From NCBI GenBank assembly GCA_003326205.1, contig LWTK01000032.1:122707-186706 (forward strand): a stretch of 64,000 bases of DNA, read 5' to 3'. Positions 16,884-24,637 of this stretch are shown piece after piece. The notes below the pieces were generated by a model. That model saw nothing but the letters and a program-made list of their open reading frames with translations. It did no database searches and had not been told where the DNA came from. The DNA comes from Nostoc sp. ATCC 43529 (lineage in GTDB: Bacteria > Cyanobacteriota > Cyanobacteriia > Cyanobacteriales > Nostocaceae). Numbering within the stretch: the first letter of the stretch is position 1; each line of letters opens with the position of its first letter. Position numbers and translations under genes: made by a program.

Positions 16884-18209
16884 TTAAGCAATACAGGTAT
16901 TAATTAAATCTTCAACCCCTGCTACTGGTAAGATATTTGTCTTCAATTTACTTGCTAATTCTTCAACGCTCATATCATCTAGAAATACCAATTCACCATG
17001 CTTTAACATCACCTTGGGCAGCAAAATTCCGTCGCCTAAATCTTCCCCTGCTAAATTTAAAAGCAAGTCATGGCCAGTTAGTAATCCTGTGACACTAATA
17101 TCTTGACCCCAGTAGTCACTAGATAAAGCACGCATATTTACTTCTAAACCTTCAACCAAATTTAAACGCTTCAAAATCGGTTGAAATGCTTTTTCTACAG
17201 TGTTACCTACTACCCAAGTAAACTTCCTCTGAGGATATACTTTCGGCGGTAGCAATTCTGCTGCGGCGGTGGCAAATTCTTTGATAAATAACTGAATTGA
17301 ACCAACACCGTTATCAATTTGGGGATATTCTTCGTATTCCGATTCGCTTGGTAATTCTTCACCTGCAATCAAAAACCACTCATCAGCTAACCAAGCAACG
17401 CTGGAACCGAATTTTTCGCGAAATTGTTGCGAAAGTATTTTGACTTGGGAAATCACTTCTTGAGCTTTTTCCCTAGTTACAGGTGTGAGTTCATCTTCTT
17501 GGGGACGAAACCGTGTCAACCCAACCGGTACAACAGCCACTGATGCCACCGTAGGCACTTCACCAATATGAAACGAAGCTAAATCTTTGAGAGTTCGTTC
17601 GAGATGTTCGCCATCATTAATGCCGGGACAAACAACGACTTGGGCGTGAATTTGTAGTCGCCTTTCTTGAAACCACTTGAGTTGTTGCAAGATTTGTCCA
17701 GCACGGGGATTTTTCAGCAATCTAATTCTGACTTCAGCCTCTGTAGCATGAACGGAAACATACAACGGAGATAAACGCATTTGTTCAATGCGCCGCCATT
17801 CTTTTTCTGGTAAATTGGTCAGAGTAAGATAAGAACCGTACAAAAAACTTAGACGATAATCGTCGTCTTTCAAATACAAACTAGAACGCTTACCTGGTGG
17901 CTGTTGGTCGATAAAGCAAAACGGACAGCGGTTATTGCACTGAATTAAGCCATCAAAAAGGGCAGTTTCAAATTCTAGCCCCAAGTCTTCGTCATAGTCT
18001 TTTTCGATTTCAATGTGATGTGTTTTTCCGGCAGCGTCTAAAACTTCTAGTTCTAAAACTTCATCAGCACATAAAAATTGATAATCAATTAAATCACGAG
18101 GATGCGTACCGTTAATTGCAACGATCGCATCCCCCGCTTCAAAACCAATCTCTGAAGCTATAGAATCGGGTAGTACTCTGGTAATGCGGGCAGGTTGAAT
18201 AGTAGACAT
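16884..18209 (-). CDS. PDZ/FeS DUF512 protein (cyanobacterial conserved)
   Basis: A 441-residue protein beginning MSTIQPARITRVLPDSIASE. The N-terminal PDZ-like segment (about 5-65) is followed by a radical-SAM-like cluster motif CNNRCPFCFIDQQPPGKR and then the DUF512 region (TRFRPQEDELTPVT, WLADEWFLIAGEELPSESEY). It fits the putative FeS oxidoreductase family found throughout cyanobacteria; the reaction is unknown. The frame is open further upstream to 18293, but those residues (MPDAQCPMPHAPCPMPM) are translated STRR, so ATG 18209 is the sensible start. It sits directly against the repeat. Confidence 0.85.
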   Translation of the reverse strand: MSTIQPARITRVLPDSIASEIGFEAGDAIVAINGTHPRDLIDYQFLCADEVLELEVLDAAGKTHHIEIEKDYDEDLGLEFETALFDGLIQCNNRCPFCFIDQQPPGKRSSLYLKDDDYRLSFLYGSYLTLTNLPEKEWRRIEQMRLSPLYVSVHATEAEVRIRLLKNPRAGQILQQLKWFQERRLQIHAQVVVCPGINDGEHLERTLKDLASFHIGEVPTVASVAVVPVGLTRFRPQEDELTPVTREKAQEVISQVKILSQQFREKFGSSVAWLADEWFLIAGEELPSESEYEEYPQIDNGVGSIQLFIKEFATAAAELLPPKVYPQRKFTWVVGNTVEKAFQPILKRLNLVEGLEVNMRALSSDYWGQDISVTGLLTGHDLLLNLAGEDLGDGILLPKVMLKHGELVFLDDMSVEELASKLKTNILPVAGVEDLINTCIA

Positions 18210-18302
18210 GGGCATGGGGCATGGGGCATGGGGCATGGGGCATTGGGCATCGGGCATTGGACTAATGACTAATGACCAATGACTAATGACCAATGACTAA
18301 TG
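18210..18302. repeat. STRR (GGGGCAT and AATGACT/AATGACC heptamers)
   Basis: Four or more GGGGCAT units adjoin the start of the FeS protein, then TGACTAA/TGACCAA heptamers run toward uppP. Confidence 0.9.
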
Positions 18303-18315
18303 ACTATTATCTAAT

Positions 18316-19140
18316 TTATCCCTGCCAACCTGCTGCGATCGCTAATAAAATAGCACTACCGAATGCTAATCTATACCAAACAAAAATCATTGTATTTTTA
18401 GTTGCTAAGTATTTGATTAAGAATGCAATTGATAGGTAGGAAAATATAAAGGTTGAAATAATTCCTACAATTAACAGCGCAACAATGTTATCTGGTAACT
18501 GTTGGGCTTGAAATAATTTGAAAATTTTCAGACTTTTATATAAGGTTGCAATAGTCAAAGTGGGAAAGCCTAATAAAAATGAAAATTTTGCCGCTGTTGC
18601 GCGTTCTAATCCTAAAAATAACGCAGTTGTCAACGTCGAGCCAGAACGAGAAACACCAGGAATCAAAGCAAGTGTTTGTCCTAATCCCACTAAAATTCCA
18701 TCGCGAATCTGCAATGATTCAAAACCTCGCTTGCGAGTACCGATTTTTTCTGCCAAACCCAGTAAAAGTGCCATAATAATCGACATGATGGCAATAATTA
18801 AGGCACTCTCAGGAAGAATATCTTTCAAAACAAAGCCGACAATTAAAGCAGGCAGTGTTCCGACTGCAATACCTACAATAATTTTCCATTCCTCGCGTTC
18901 CCAATCTTTCTGTTTTAGTGCTGCAATTCCACCTTTGACAACACTAGAAATCAACGACCAAAAATAACCTAAAATTGCGATAACGCTGCCAAATTGAATT
19001 GCATCGACAAAATCTTTAGAACCTAGCTCTTTCCACCCAAATACTTTTGTAACAATCAGCAAATGTGCAGTACTACTAATTGGTAAAAACTCTGTCACAC
19101 CTTGAACAATACCTAAAATAAAAGCTTGGATAAACTCCAT
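18316..19140 (-). CDS. uppP: Undecaprenyl-diphosphatase
   Basis: A 274-residue polytopic membrane enzyme (BacA/UppP) that recycles undecaprenyl pyrophosphate to the monophosphate carrier used for peptidoglycan and surface glycans. Diagnostic motifs are GIVQGVTEFLPISSTAHLLI near the N-terminus and PGVSRSGSTLTTALFLGLER in the middle, with about eight helices. Length and motif order are normal. The carrier also serves polysaccharide clusters like the one at 44-62 kb. Confidence 0.95.
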   Translation of the reverse strand: MEFIQAFILGIVQGVTEFLPISSTAHLLIVTKVFGWKELGSKDFVDAIQFGSVIAILGYFWSLISSVVKGGIAALKQKDWEREEWKIIVGIAVGTLPALIVGFVLKDILPESALIIAIMSIIMALLLGLAEKIGTRKRGFESLQIRDGILVGLGQTLALIPGVSRSGSTLTTALFLGLERATAAKFSFLLGFPTLTIATLYKSLKIFKLFQAQQLPDNIVALLIVGIISTFIFSYLSIAFLIKYLATKNTMIFVWYRLAFGSAILLAIAAGWQG

Positions 19141-19390
19141 AATATCTTTTTCCTATTCTAAAAAAGAGAATGACATTTTTAAGTAGCGTTGTTACTTTAT
19201 ATACTTTTAGCTGCACCCAATCTTGTAGAAAATTCAATTTTAGCGATCGCTAACATCATCCAAGACGCTGACCATGTTCTTACACCCATCTCAATAAGTC
19301 AACGCAATTTCCGGAATTCATCAAACTTTAATATTTATAGCGGTTTTCAATTGAATTGAATGGAATACACCTATGAAAATCAAATCATTG

Positions 19391-19620
19391 TAGGGGCGCA
19401 CAGCTGTGCATCGGTGTCAACTTAAGCCCAAAGCTATATCGGACAGACGTTTTGCAAATCCCTCACGCCCTCATCCCCTAACCCCTTCTCCCACAGGAGA
19501 AGGGGAATATAATTTCTGGCTCCCCTCTCCCAAAGGGAGAGGGGCTGGGGGTGAGGGCAAAACCTTGTCACAAAGCGGGTTTCACGTTAAGTTGACACCA
19601 ATGACAGCTGTGCGCCCCTA
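19391..19620. mobile_element. MITE-like element with about 34-bp terminal inverted repeats
   Basis: Left end TAGGGGCGCACAGCTGTGCA...GGTGTCAACTTAA (19391-19425) matches the reverse complement of the right end TTAAGTTGACACCAATGACA...CGCCCCTA (19587-19620) with one substitution and one indel. The 230-bp unit encodes no protein. Inside is a second inverted repeat. No obvious long target-site duplication. Confidence 0.6.
19460..19557. repeat. Nested CCCTCA...TGAGGG inverted repeat
   Basis: CCCTCATCCCCTAACCCCTT (19469-19488, continuing CTCCC) opposes GGGAGAGGGGCTGGGGGTGA (19535-19554, continuing GGG). This hairpin element is widespread in Nostocales and sits within the larger 19391-19620 element. 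Confidence 0.7.
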
Positions 19621-19826
19621 CTGTAGTCTATTCAACTGCAAATTGCTATAGCTGAACGGGGGGAGACAAGGGAGACAAGGAAAAAAGATTACTACCTTGT
19701 TCCCCTCGTCCTCTTCCATGACGGCAGCTTTTGCCGAAATTTGAGTATAATCTAAATGCCCTGGGGGGGGATTTTAAAGTGTGATATCTTAAATAAGGTA
19801 AAGTTTAGTAACAAATATTAAAAACG

Positions 19827-20606
19827 TTGGTTAATAATACATTGTCTTCATACACCGCTTCTATACCTCCCCTGGATGCCGAGTTGGATGTGTCTAATAT
19901 CAAGCACAGGGATCTCAAAAAATTGGAATCTACACTCTCATCTTCTCCCTCTCTGCCTTTATCTATCTCTGCTCGACAAACATGGTTGGTATTTGCCGCA
20001 GCAGTATTTTTAGTATCAGTGCCCGTATTTATAGAAGCACCAATAGTGCGATCGCTACCTAGTTTGAGTTTAGCGCTGACAGGATTTTGGGTATGGCTAA
20101 GTTTTAGATTAATGTCACGTCCTGCAACATATGTCTGGGGGGATTTGCTGTTCGGGTTTAGCTGGAGTTGGTTAGCAGGAGCAATTTACTGGGGTTGGTT
20201 GCGTTGGGAACCTCTATGGCATCTACCGGTGGAGTCTATCGGCTTACCATTTGCTTGTTGGTGTTTGGTAAAAAATTGGGGCAAGGTGGGTAACTGGTTT
20301 TATTTAGGTTCCTTACTTGGTACAGTTTTAACTGATGTATATTTTTATATTGCGGATTTGATGCCCTATTGGCGGCAAATCATGATAGCAGATGCAAATA
20401 GCACGTCAAAAATTTTACAAAACGCTTTATTACAAGTACAAACACCTTGGGGACAAGCTTGGGCAATAATTCTCGCCCTAGTGCTGTTAACAGTGGGAAT
20501 TTTATCTTTAGGTCGAACTCACAGACACTGGTATGCCTTTGGCGGCGCAGTTTTAAGCACAATTTTGGTAGACAGCTTATTTTTGCTAGCGGCGATCGCA
20601 GCCTAA
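19827..20606 (+). CDS. DUF3120-like membrane protein
   Basis: A 259-residue cyanobacterial membrane protein with a Ser/Leu-rich polar N-terminus of about 50 residues and then six or so helices (ARQTWLVFAAAVFLVSVPVF, RSLPSLSLALTGFWVWLSF, WGDLLFGFSWSWLAGAIYWG). Tryptophan-rich loops (WGWLRWEPLWHLPVES) are characteristic. I place it in DUF3120 from memory of that family; function unknown. The start is TTG 19827, with GTG 19890 as an alternative. No ATG occurs before the first helix. Confidence 0.7.
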   Translation: MVNNTLSSYTASIPPLDAELDVSNIKHRDLKKLESTLSSSPSLPLSISARQTWLVFAAAVFLVSVPVFIEAPIVRSLPSLSLALTGFWVWLSFRLMSRPATYVWGDLLFGFSWSWLAGAIYWGWLRWEPLWHLPVESIGLPFACWCLVKNWGKVGNWFYLGSLLGTVLTDVYFYIADLMPYWRQIMIADANSTSKILQNALLQVQTPWGQAWAIILALVLLTVGILSLGRTHRHWYAFGGAVLSTILVDSLFLLAAIAA

Positions 20607-20702
20607 AAATCACAAAACTGTTTCCTAAGAAATCTACGGTACAGCAGTGATGATGCTGTAGAACATTGTTTAGTTAAGAAATATTACAATAATTGACCAA
20701 CA

Positions 20703-20946
20703 GCCGAAGTTGCCCGAACTGGAGTTTACGGTATTGGACATGCCAAAATCTCCTATCTGCTAGGGATGTAGAACCAGCCAGCCGGAAGATTTTGTACAGC
20801 CAGGAATAATAGCGTATTCTGTAGCTGCAACGCTATTGCGGCTGGAGCAGGCACTCTTACCACTGGGAAAATTTTTAGCAAAAGTACAGTCAAACCCAGT
20901 AACAGTAAATATTGTGGATATTAATACGCTGTATATTAGTTTCTGA
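20703..20946 (+). pseudogene. Possible frame-shifted gene relic
   Basis: The phase starting at 20703 reads AEVARTGVYGIGHAKISYLL and stops at a TAG (20766-20768). The +1 phase from 20785 reads EDFVQPGIIAYSVAATLLRL, then EQALLPLGKFLAKVQSNPVT and a short tail to TGA 20944-20946. Both pieces have protein-like composition but lie in different frames, as expected of a decayed gene. No start codon and no family recognised. Confidence 0.3.
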
Positions 20947-20980
20947 TGACTGCTGTGTTGATTAAGCTATCAAGTTTTGG

Positions 20981-21108
20981 CCTTTGTCCTTCGTCCTTTG
21001 TCCCTTGTCAGTTGTCCTTTGTCCCTTGTCAGTTGTCCTTTACAAATGACCAATGACCAATGACCAATGACCAATGACTAATGACTAATGACTAATGACT
21101 AATAACTG
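20981..21108. repeat. STRR upstream of psbU
   Basis: CCTTTGTCC/CCTTGTCAGTTGT units, then at least nine ACCAATG/ACTAATG heptamers, ending about 50 nt before psbU. The psbU promoter must lie in or next to this block. Confidence 0.9.
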
Positions 21109-21160
21109 TTGTTAGCTTAAAAATTTTATTTCTGTTTTGATGGAAAGAGGTAGAAAAATC

Positions 21161-21589
21161 GTGAAAGGATTGGTGCGTTTATTAACAGTGTTTAGTTTGG
21201 TACTTGGTTGCTGGGGATGGTTGGGAACAACTCAGATAGCCCAAGCTGCTAGTTTCAACAGCTTTGCTTTTCCCCAAGTACCAGTTCTGGCAATTGAGCG
21301 GCAGAATAGCGCAGACAGGAAGCTAGCAACGGAATTTGGTAAAAAAATTGATTTGAATAATACCAACGTCCGAGCTTTTCAACAGTATCCAGGCCTTTAT
21401 CCCACCCTTGCGAAGCTCATCATCAAAAATGCTCCCTACCAAAGCGTAGATGATGTATTGAATATTGAAGGATTGAGCGATCGCCAAAAACAAATCCTGC
21501 AAGCCAACTTCGATAACTTTGCCGTCACAGAACCAGAGTCTGCCTTCAACGAGGGAGACGATCGGTTTAACAACGGCATCTACAGATAA
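21161..21589 (+). CDS. psbU: Photosystem II 12-kDa extrinsic protein
   Basis: PsbU precursor, 142 residues from GTG 21161. A Sec-type signal peptide ([20 protein letters not shown], ending TTQIAQA) directs it to the thylakoid lumen, where it stabilises the oxygen-evolving Mn4CaO5 cluster. The mature part has [20 protein letters not shown], a helix-hairpin-helix-like core ([20 protein letters not shown]) and the conserved end [16 protein letters not shown] lies 10 nt upstream of the GTG; ATG 21140 in the same frame would add seven residues and is the alternative start. Confidence 0.95.
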   Translation: MKGLVRLLTVFSLVLGCWGWLGTTQIAQAASFNSFAFPQVPVLAIERQNSADRKLATEFGKKIDLNNTNVRAFQQYPGLYPTLAKLIIKNAPYQSVDDVLNIEGLSDRQKQILQANFDNFAVTEPESAFNEGDDRFNNGIYR

Positions 21590-21621
21590 CTGTAAATTGC
21601 AGTTAACGTAACAAATAGCAG

Positions 21622-21646
21622 CCCACTCCTGATTCTAGGGAGTGGG
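21622..21646 (+). terminator. Terminator-like hairpin after psbU
   Basis: CCCACTCC-TGATTCTAG-GGAGTGGG forms an 8-bp GC-rich stem 32 nt after the psbU stop. It is followed by an A-rich rather than T-rich stretch, so it may be an RNA 3'-end stabiliser or a factor-assisted terminator. Confidence 0.55.
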
Positions 21647-21655
21647 ACAAAATTA

Positions 21656-21828
21656 TGAGTTAGGAGTTAGGAGTTAGAAGTTGTGAGTTAAGAGTTAGGA
21701 GTTAAGAGTTAAGAGTTAGGAGTTATGAGTTATGAGTTGAAAACACAAAACTCCTCACTCCTCACTGCTGACTCCTCACTCTTCACTCCTCACTCTTCAC
21801 TCCTCACTCTTCACTCCTTACTTCTAAC
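21656..21828. repeat. STRR (GAGTTAG / CTCCTCACT)
   Basis: GAGTTAG-type units (21657-21738) face ACTCCTCACTCTTC units (21750-21822), ending just before the TTG start of nadB. Confidence 0.9.
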
Positions 21829-21840
21829 TTATTTATTACC

Positions 21841-23532
21841 TTGCCTCAAATAGATATTCCTAGCCAATTTGATGTTTTAGTAGTCGGTGCTGGTGCTGCT
21901 GGACTCTACACAGCGCTGTGTCTACCAGAGTCCTTGCGAGTCGGCTTGATTACTAAAGAAACTGTGGCTTTATCCGCCAGTGATTGGGCACAAGGTGGTA
22001 TTGCCGCAGCAGTCGCCCCAGAAGATTCTCCGACGCTGCATATTGAAGATACAATCCGGGCAGGTGCGGGTTTATGCGATCGCGCCGCTGTGGAATTTCT
22101 CGCCCAACACGCCCCTAGCTGCATTCAGTCTTTAGTTAACTTGGGGGTTGCTTTTGACCGTCACGGTCAAGCTTTGGCTTTAACTTTGGAAGCCGCCCAT
22201 TCTCGCCACCGGGTTCTCCACGCCGCCGACACCACAGGACGAGAAGTTACCACCACCCTCACCGCCCAAGTTCTTCGCCGCCAAAATATTCAAGTCATCC
22301 AGCAAGCTTTGGCTTTGAGTTTGTGGATTGAACCCCAAAGCCAGCGGTGTCAGGGAATTAGCCTATTTTATCAAGGTAACATCGCATGGGTAAGAGCTGG
22401 TGCCGTGGTATTGGCAACTGGTGGGGGCGGTCAGGTATTTGCTCAAACCACTAACCCAGCTGTGAGTACAGGTGATGGCGTAGCGATCGCGGCTCGTGCT
22501 GGCGCTATCCTCCGCGATTTAGAATTTGTCCAATTCCATCCCACTGCCCTCACCAAACCTGGTGCCGATCGCTTTTTGATTAGCGAAGCTGTACGCGGTG
22601 AAGGGGCACACCTCATCGATAACGAAGGGCGGCGTTTTGCCTTTGACTACGACCCAGCCGGCGAACTTGCCCCCAGAGATGTGGTCAGTAGAGCGATTTT
22701 TAGCCATTTACAACGTACCGCCCTCGATCCCGCCACTGCTCATGTTTGGTTGGATATGCGCCCCATTCCCGCCGACAAGATTCGTCATCGCTTTCCTAAC
22801 ATCATCAAAGTTTGTCAGCATTGGGGCATTGATGTCTTCAACGAACCAATTCCTGTAGCCCCTGCCGCCCATTACTGGATGGGTGGGATTGTTACGGATT
22901 TAATGAATCGCACGAATATTCCTGGTTTATACGCAGTCGGTGAAACTGCCAGTACTGGGGTGCATGGAGCAAATCGCCTTGCCAGTAATTCGCTACTAGA
23001 ATGTATTGTGTTCGGCGCTCAGATGGCTAATATTGAGTTGGCAGATATTGGGCAACCCTTAGAAACACCAGTACTCCCATTACAGAAATTTACTGCTAGT
23101 GCCAGCGAGTGGCAGACTCAGCAAACACAGCTAGAAACCCTCAGGGAAAAGTTACCGCGCCTAGTGTGGCAACAAGCTGGTATTTGTCGCGAACAGTCAG
23201 GATTAGAAAGTGCGATCGCCACTGTAGAGTCTTGGCAGCAAGATTTCGCTGCTTTGCCCTTAACTCAATTCTTGCTAGCCTTACGTCCAGCAGAACCAGC
23301 TAGTATTGACCTACCAGATGTTGAAGCCCGATTGCGACTCTGGGCAGAAACCCGCAATTTATTGGATGTAGCCCATTTAATTCTCAAAAGTGCCGCCTTT
23401 AGAACCGAAAGCCGCGGCGGGCACTATCGCCTAGACTATCCTCAACCAAATTCAAATTGGCAACTCCACACACTTGTACAAACAAACCGCTGGTGGAAAT
23501 CTCCAGTGTTGCATGATGGGCATAGGGCATAG
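21841..23532 (+). CDS. nadB: L-aspartate oxidase
   Basis: A 563-residue FAD enzyme that oxidises L-aspartate to iminoaspartate, the first step of NAD biosynthesis. FAD-binding DVLVVGAGAAGLYTA is at the N-terminus, then SDWAQGGIAAAV, HSRHRVLHAADTTGREV, the active-site region FVQFHPTAL, and MGGIVTD / GLYAVGETASTGVHGANRL of the succinate dehydrogenase/fumarate reductase flavoprotein family. The start is TTG 21841; no ATG is near. The last residues (DGHRA) and the stop come from the downstream STRR. Confidence 0.93.
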   Translation: MPQIDIPSQFDVLVVGAGAAGLYTALCLPESLRVGLITKETVALSASDWAQGGIAAAVAPEDSPTLHIEDTIRAGAGLCDRAAVEFLAQHAPSCIQSLVNLGVAFDRHGQALALTLEAAHSRHRVLHAADTTGREVTTTLTAQVLRRQNIQVIQQALALSLWIEPQSQRCQGISLFYQGNIAWVRAGAVVLATGGGGQVFAQTTNPAVSTGDGVAIAARAGAILRDLEFVQFHPTALTKPGADRFLISEAVRGEGAHLIDNEGRRFAFDYDPAGELAPRDVVSRAIFSHLQRTALDPATAHVWLDMRPIPADKIRHRFPNIIKVCQHWGIDVFNEPIPVAPAAHYWMGGIVTDLMNRTNIPGLYAVGETASTGVHGANRLASNSLLECIVFGAQMANIELADIGQPLETPVLPLQKFTASASEWQTQQTQLETLREKLPRLVWQQAGICREQSGLESAIATVESWQQDFAALPLTQFLLALRPAEPASIDLPDVEARLRLWAETRNLLDVAHLILKSAAFRTESRGGHYRLDYPQPNSNWQLHTLVQTNRWWKSPVLHDGHRA

Positions 23533-23643
23533 GGCATGGGGCATTGGGCATCGGGCATGAAAAAAGGCTCCAGGGACAGAGGAAAAATCTAAAGCTTCTC
23601 TGCTCCCCATTCCCCCATCCCCCGATGCCCCCTGCCCCCTGCC
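23516..23643. repeat. STRR overlapping the nadB 3' end
   Basis: GGGCATA/GGGGCAT units (23519-23558) and, further on, CCCCATTCCCCCATCCCCCG and CCCCTG units (23605-23641). The first units supply the nadB stop codon. Confidence 0.8.
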
Positions 23644-23647
23644 TTAT

Positions 23648-23884
23648 TTAACGAGTACCACTACCATGCTGGCTGTCAGGGCCGCCATAATTTGGCGGGA
23701 TATATGTGTCTTTGAAATCTGGAGAATTGACTTTGCGGGCAATTAAGGTGTTGCTGTCATTAGAGTTAAGACTACTAGCACTTGCAGCACTGAATACGCC
23801 TACGTAACCCACAATTTTTGGTATTAGGATGTAAGCTCCTATACAAAATATCATAAATTTTGTGATTCCCAAGTTGATTTTCAT
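23648..23884 (-). CDS. Small exported protein with GGPDSQHGSGTR tail
   Basis: A 78-residue protein with an N-terminal hydrophobic segment (about 8-35), a probable signal peptide, and a short polar mature region ending PPNYGGPDSQHGSGTR. I recall this Gly/Pro tail with terminal GSGTR in several small Nostocales secreted proteins, but no function. It probably has its own promoter in the AT-rich region upstream. Confidence 0.55.
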   Translation of the reverse strand: MKINLGITKFMIFCIGAYILIPKIVGYVGVFSAASASSLNSNDSNTLIARKVNSPDFKDTYIPPNYGGPDSQHGSGTR

Positions 23885-24637
23885 AATCTTCAGTAAATCT
23901 ACTAGTTTTTTCCTGAGAAAAGTATTTTTTTAAAATTTTAGGTAAATATACGTAAATTTCCTTGAGAATATTCCAAATTATTAATTTCTGCTGCTAATAG
24001 ACAAGTAATTGCCCTATTTGTTTGCAGTCCAGCGTTAATTTGCCGGTATTAAATAGTCTTAACACTTAAGGAATATTCTTAAATGTCCTGTTTCTGCATC
24101 AGTCTAAGGTTAGATCTGGGGATGAATTTCCATAGACAGTTTGACCAGTTCATTATTTATTAATAATATCTTAATAGTTTTAAGTATAAACACTAAGTTT
24201 AAAAAATATATAAGCTGAAAAAATTATAAAATAATACTTTAAATTTTGTATAGTCAAAACTTCACAAAAGTAAATATATATGAAGAAAAATCCTATAAGT
24301 CTTATATTACATGGGTTATAAAAATTATTTACTTTTTATTTTCGTAATTATTTGCCTAAGCATAAGTAAATATTCTTTAGTAAAAATATTTACTTACTTA
24401 AACTATATTTTTTAATTACTGATAAAGGCTATTTTTTTTATTTGCTCTTCGAGCGGGTTTAGGTTTCACATCCCAAAGCCTTGCTAGATTTGAATTTTAG
24501 TTAAAAAGCTACCTCTATGGCTCTAGAAAAAGCTTTTGCAAAACAGTGCTTTGCACGTGTCTAAAGTGCAAAAGTCTCATTTGATGGTAAAAATATTTAC
24601 TTTATATCCAATGAATCGGAAGTAAAATCGTGATTAA
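23885..24637. other. 753-bp AT-rich intergenic region
   Basis: No gene seen. A perfect 11-bp inverted repeat AAGTAAATATT/AATATTTACTT lies at 24364-24395. Related GTAAATA/TATTTAC words occur near 24270, 24326 and 24590. It is upstream of the small exported protein and downstream of the GGDEF gene. Confidence 0.5.

Noticed and set aside
18210..18293. 28-residue N-terminal extension of the FeS/DUF512 protein
   Set aside because: These residues are translated STRR (repeats of PMPHAPCP type), and the conserved N-terminus begins at ATG 18209.
18518..18967. 149-codon plus-strand ORF
   Set aside because: It lies entirely antisense to uppP, which has clear family motifs; a shadow frame.
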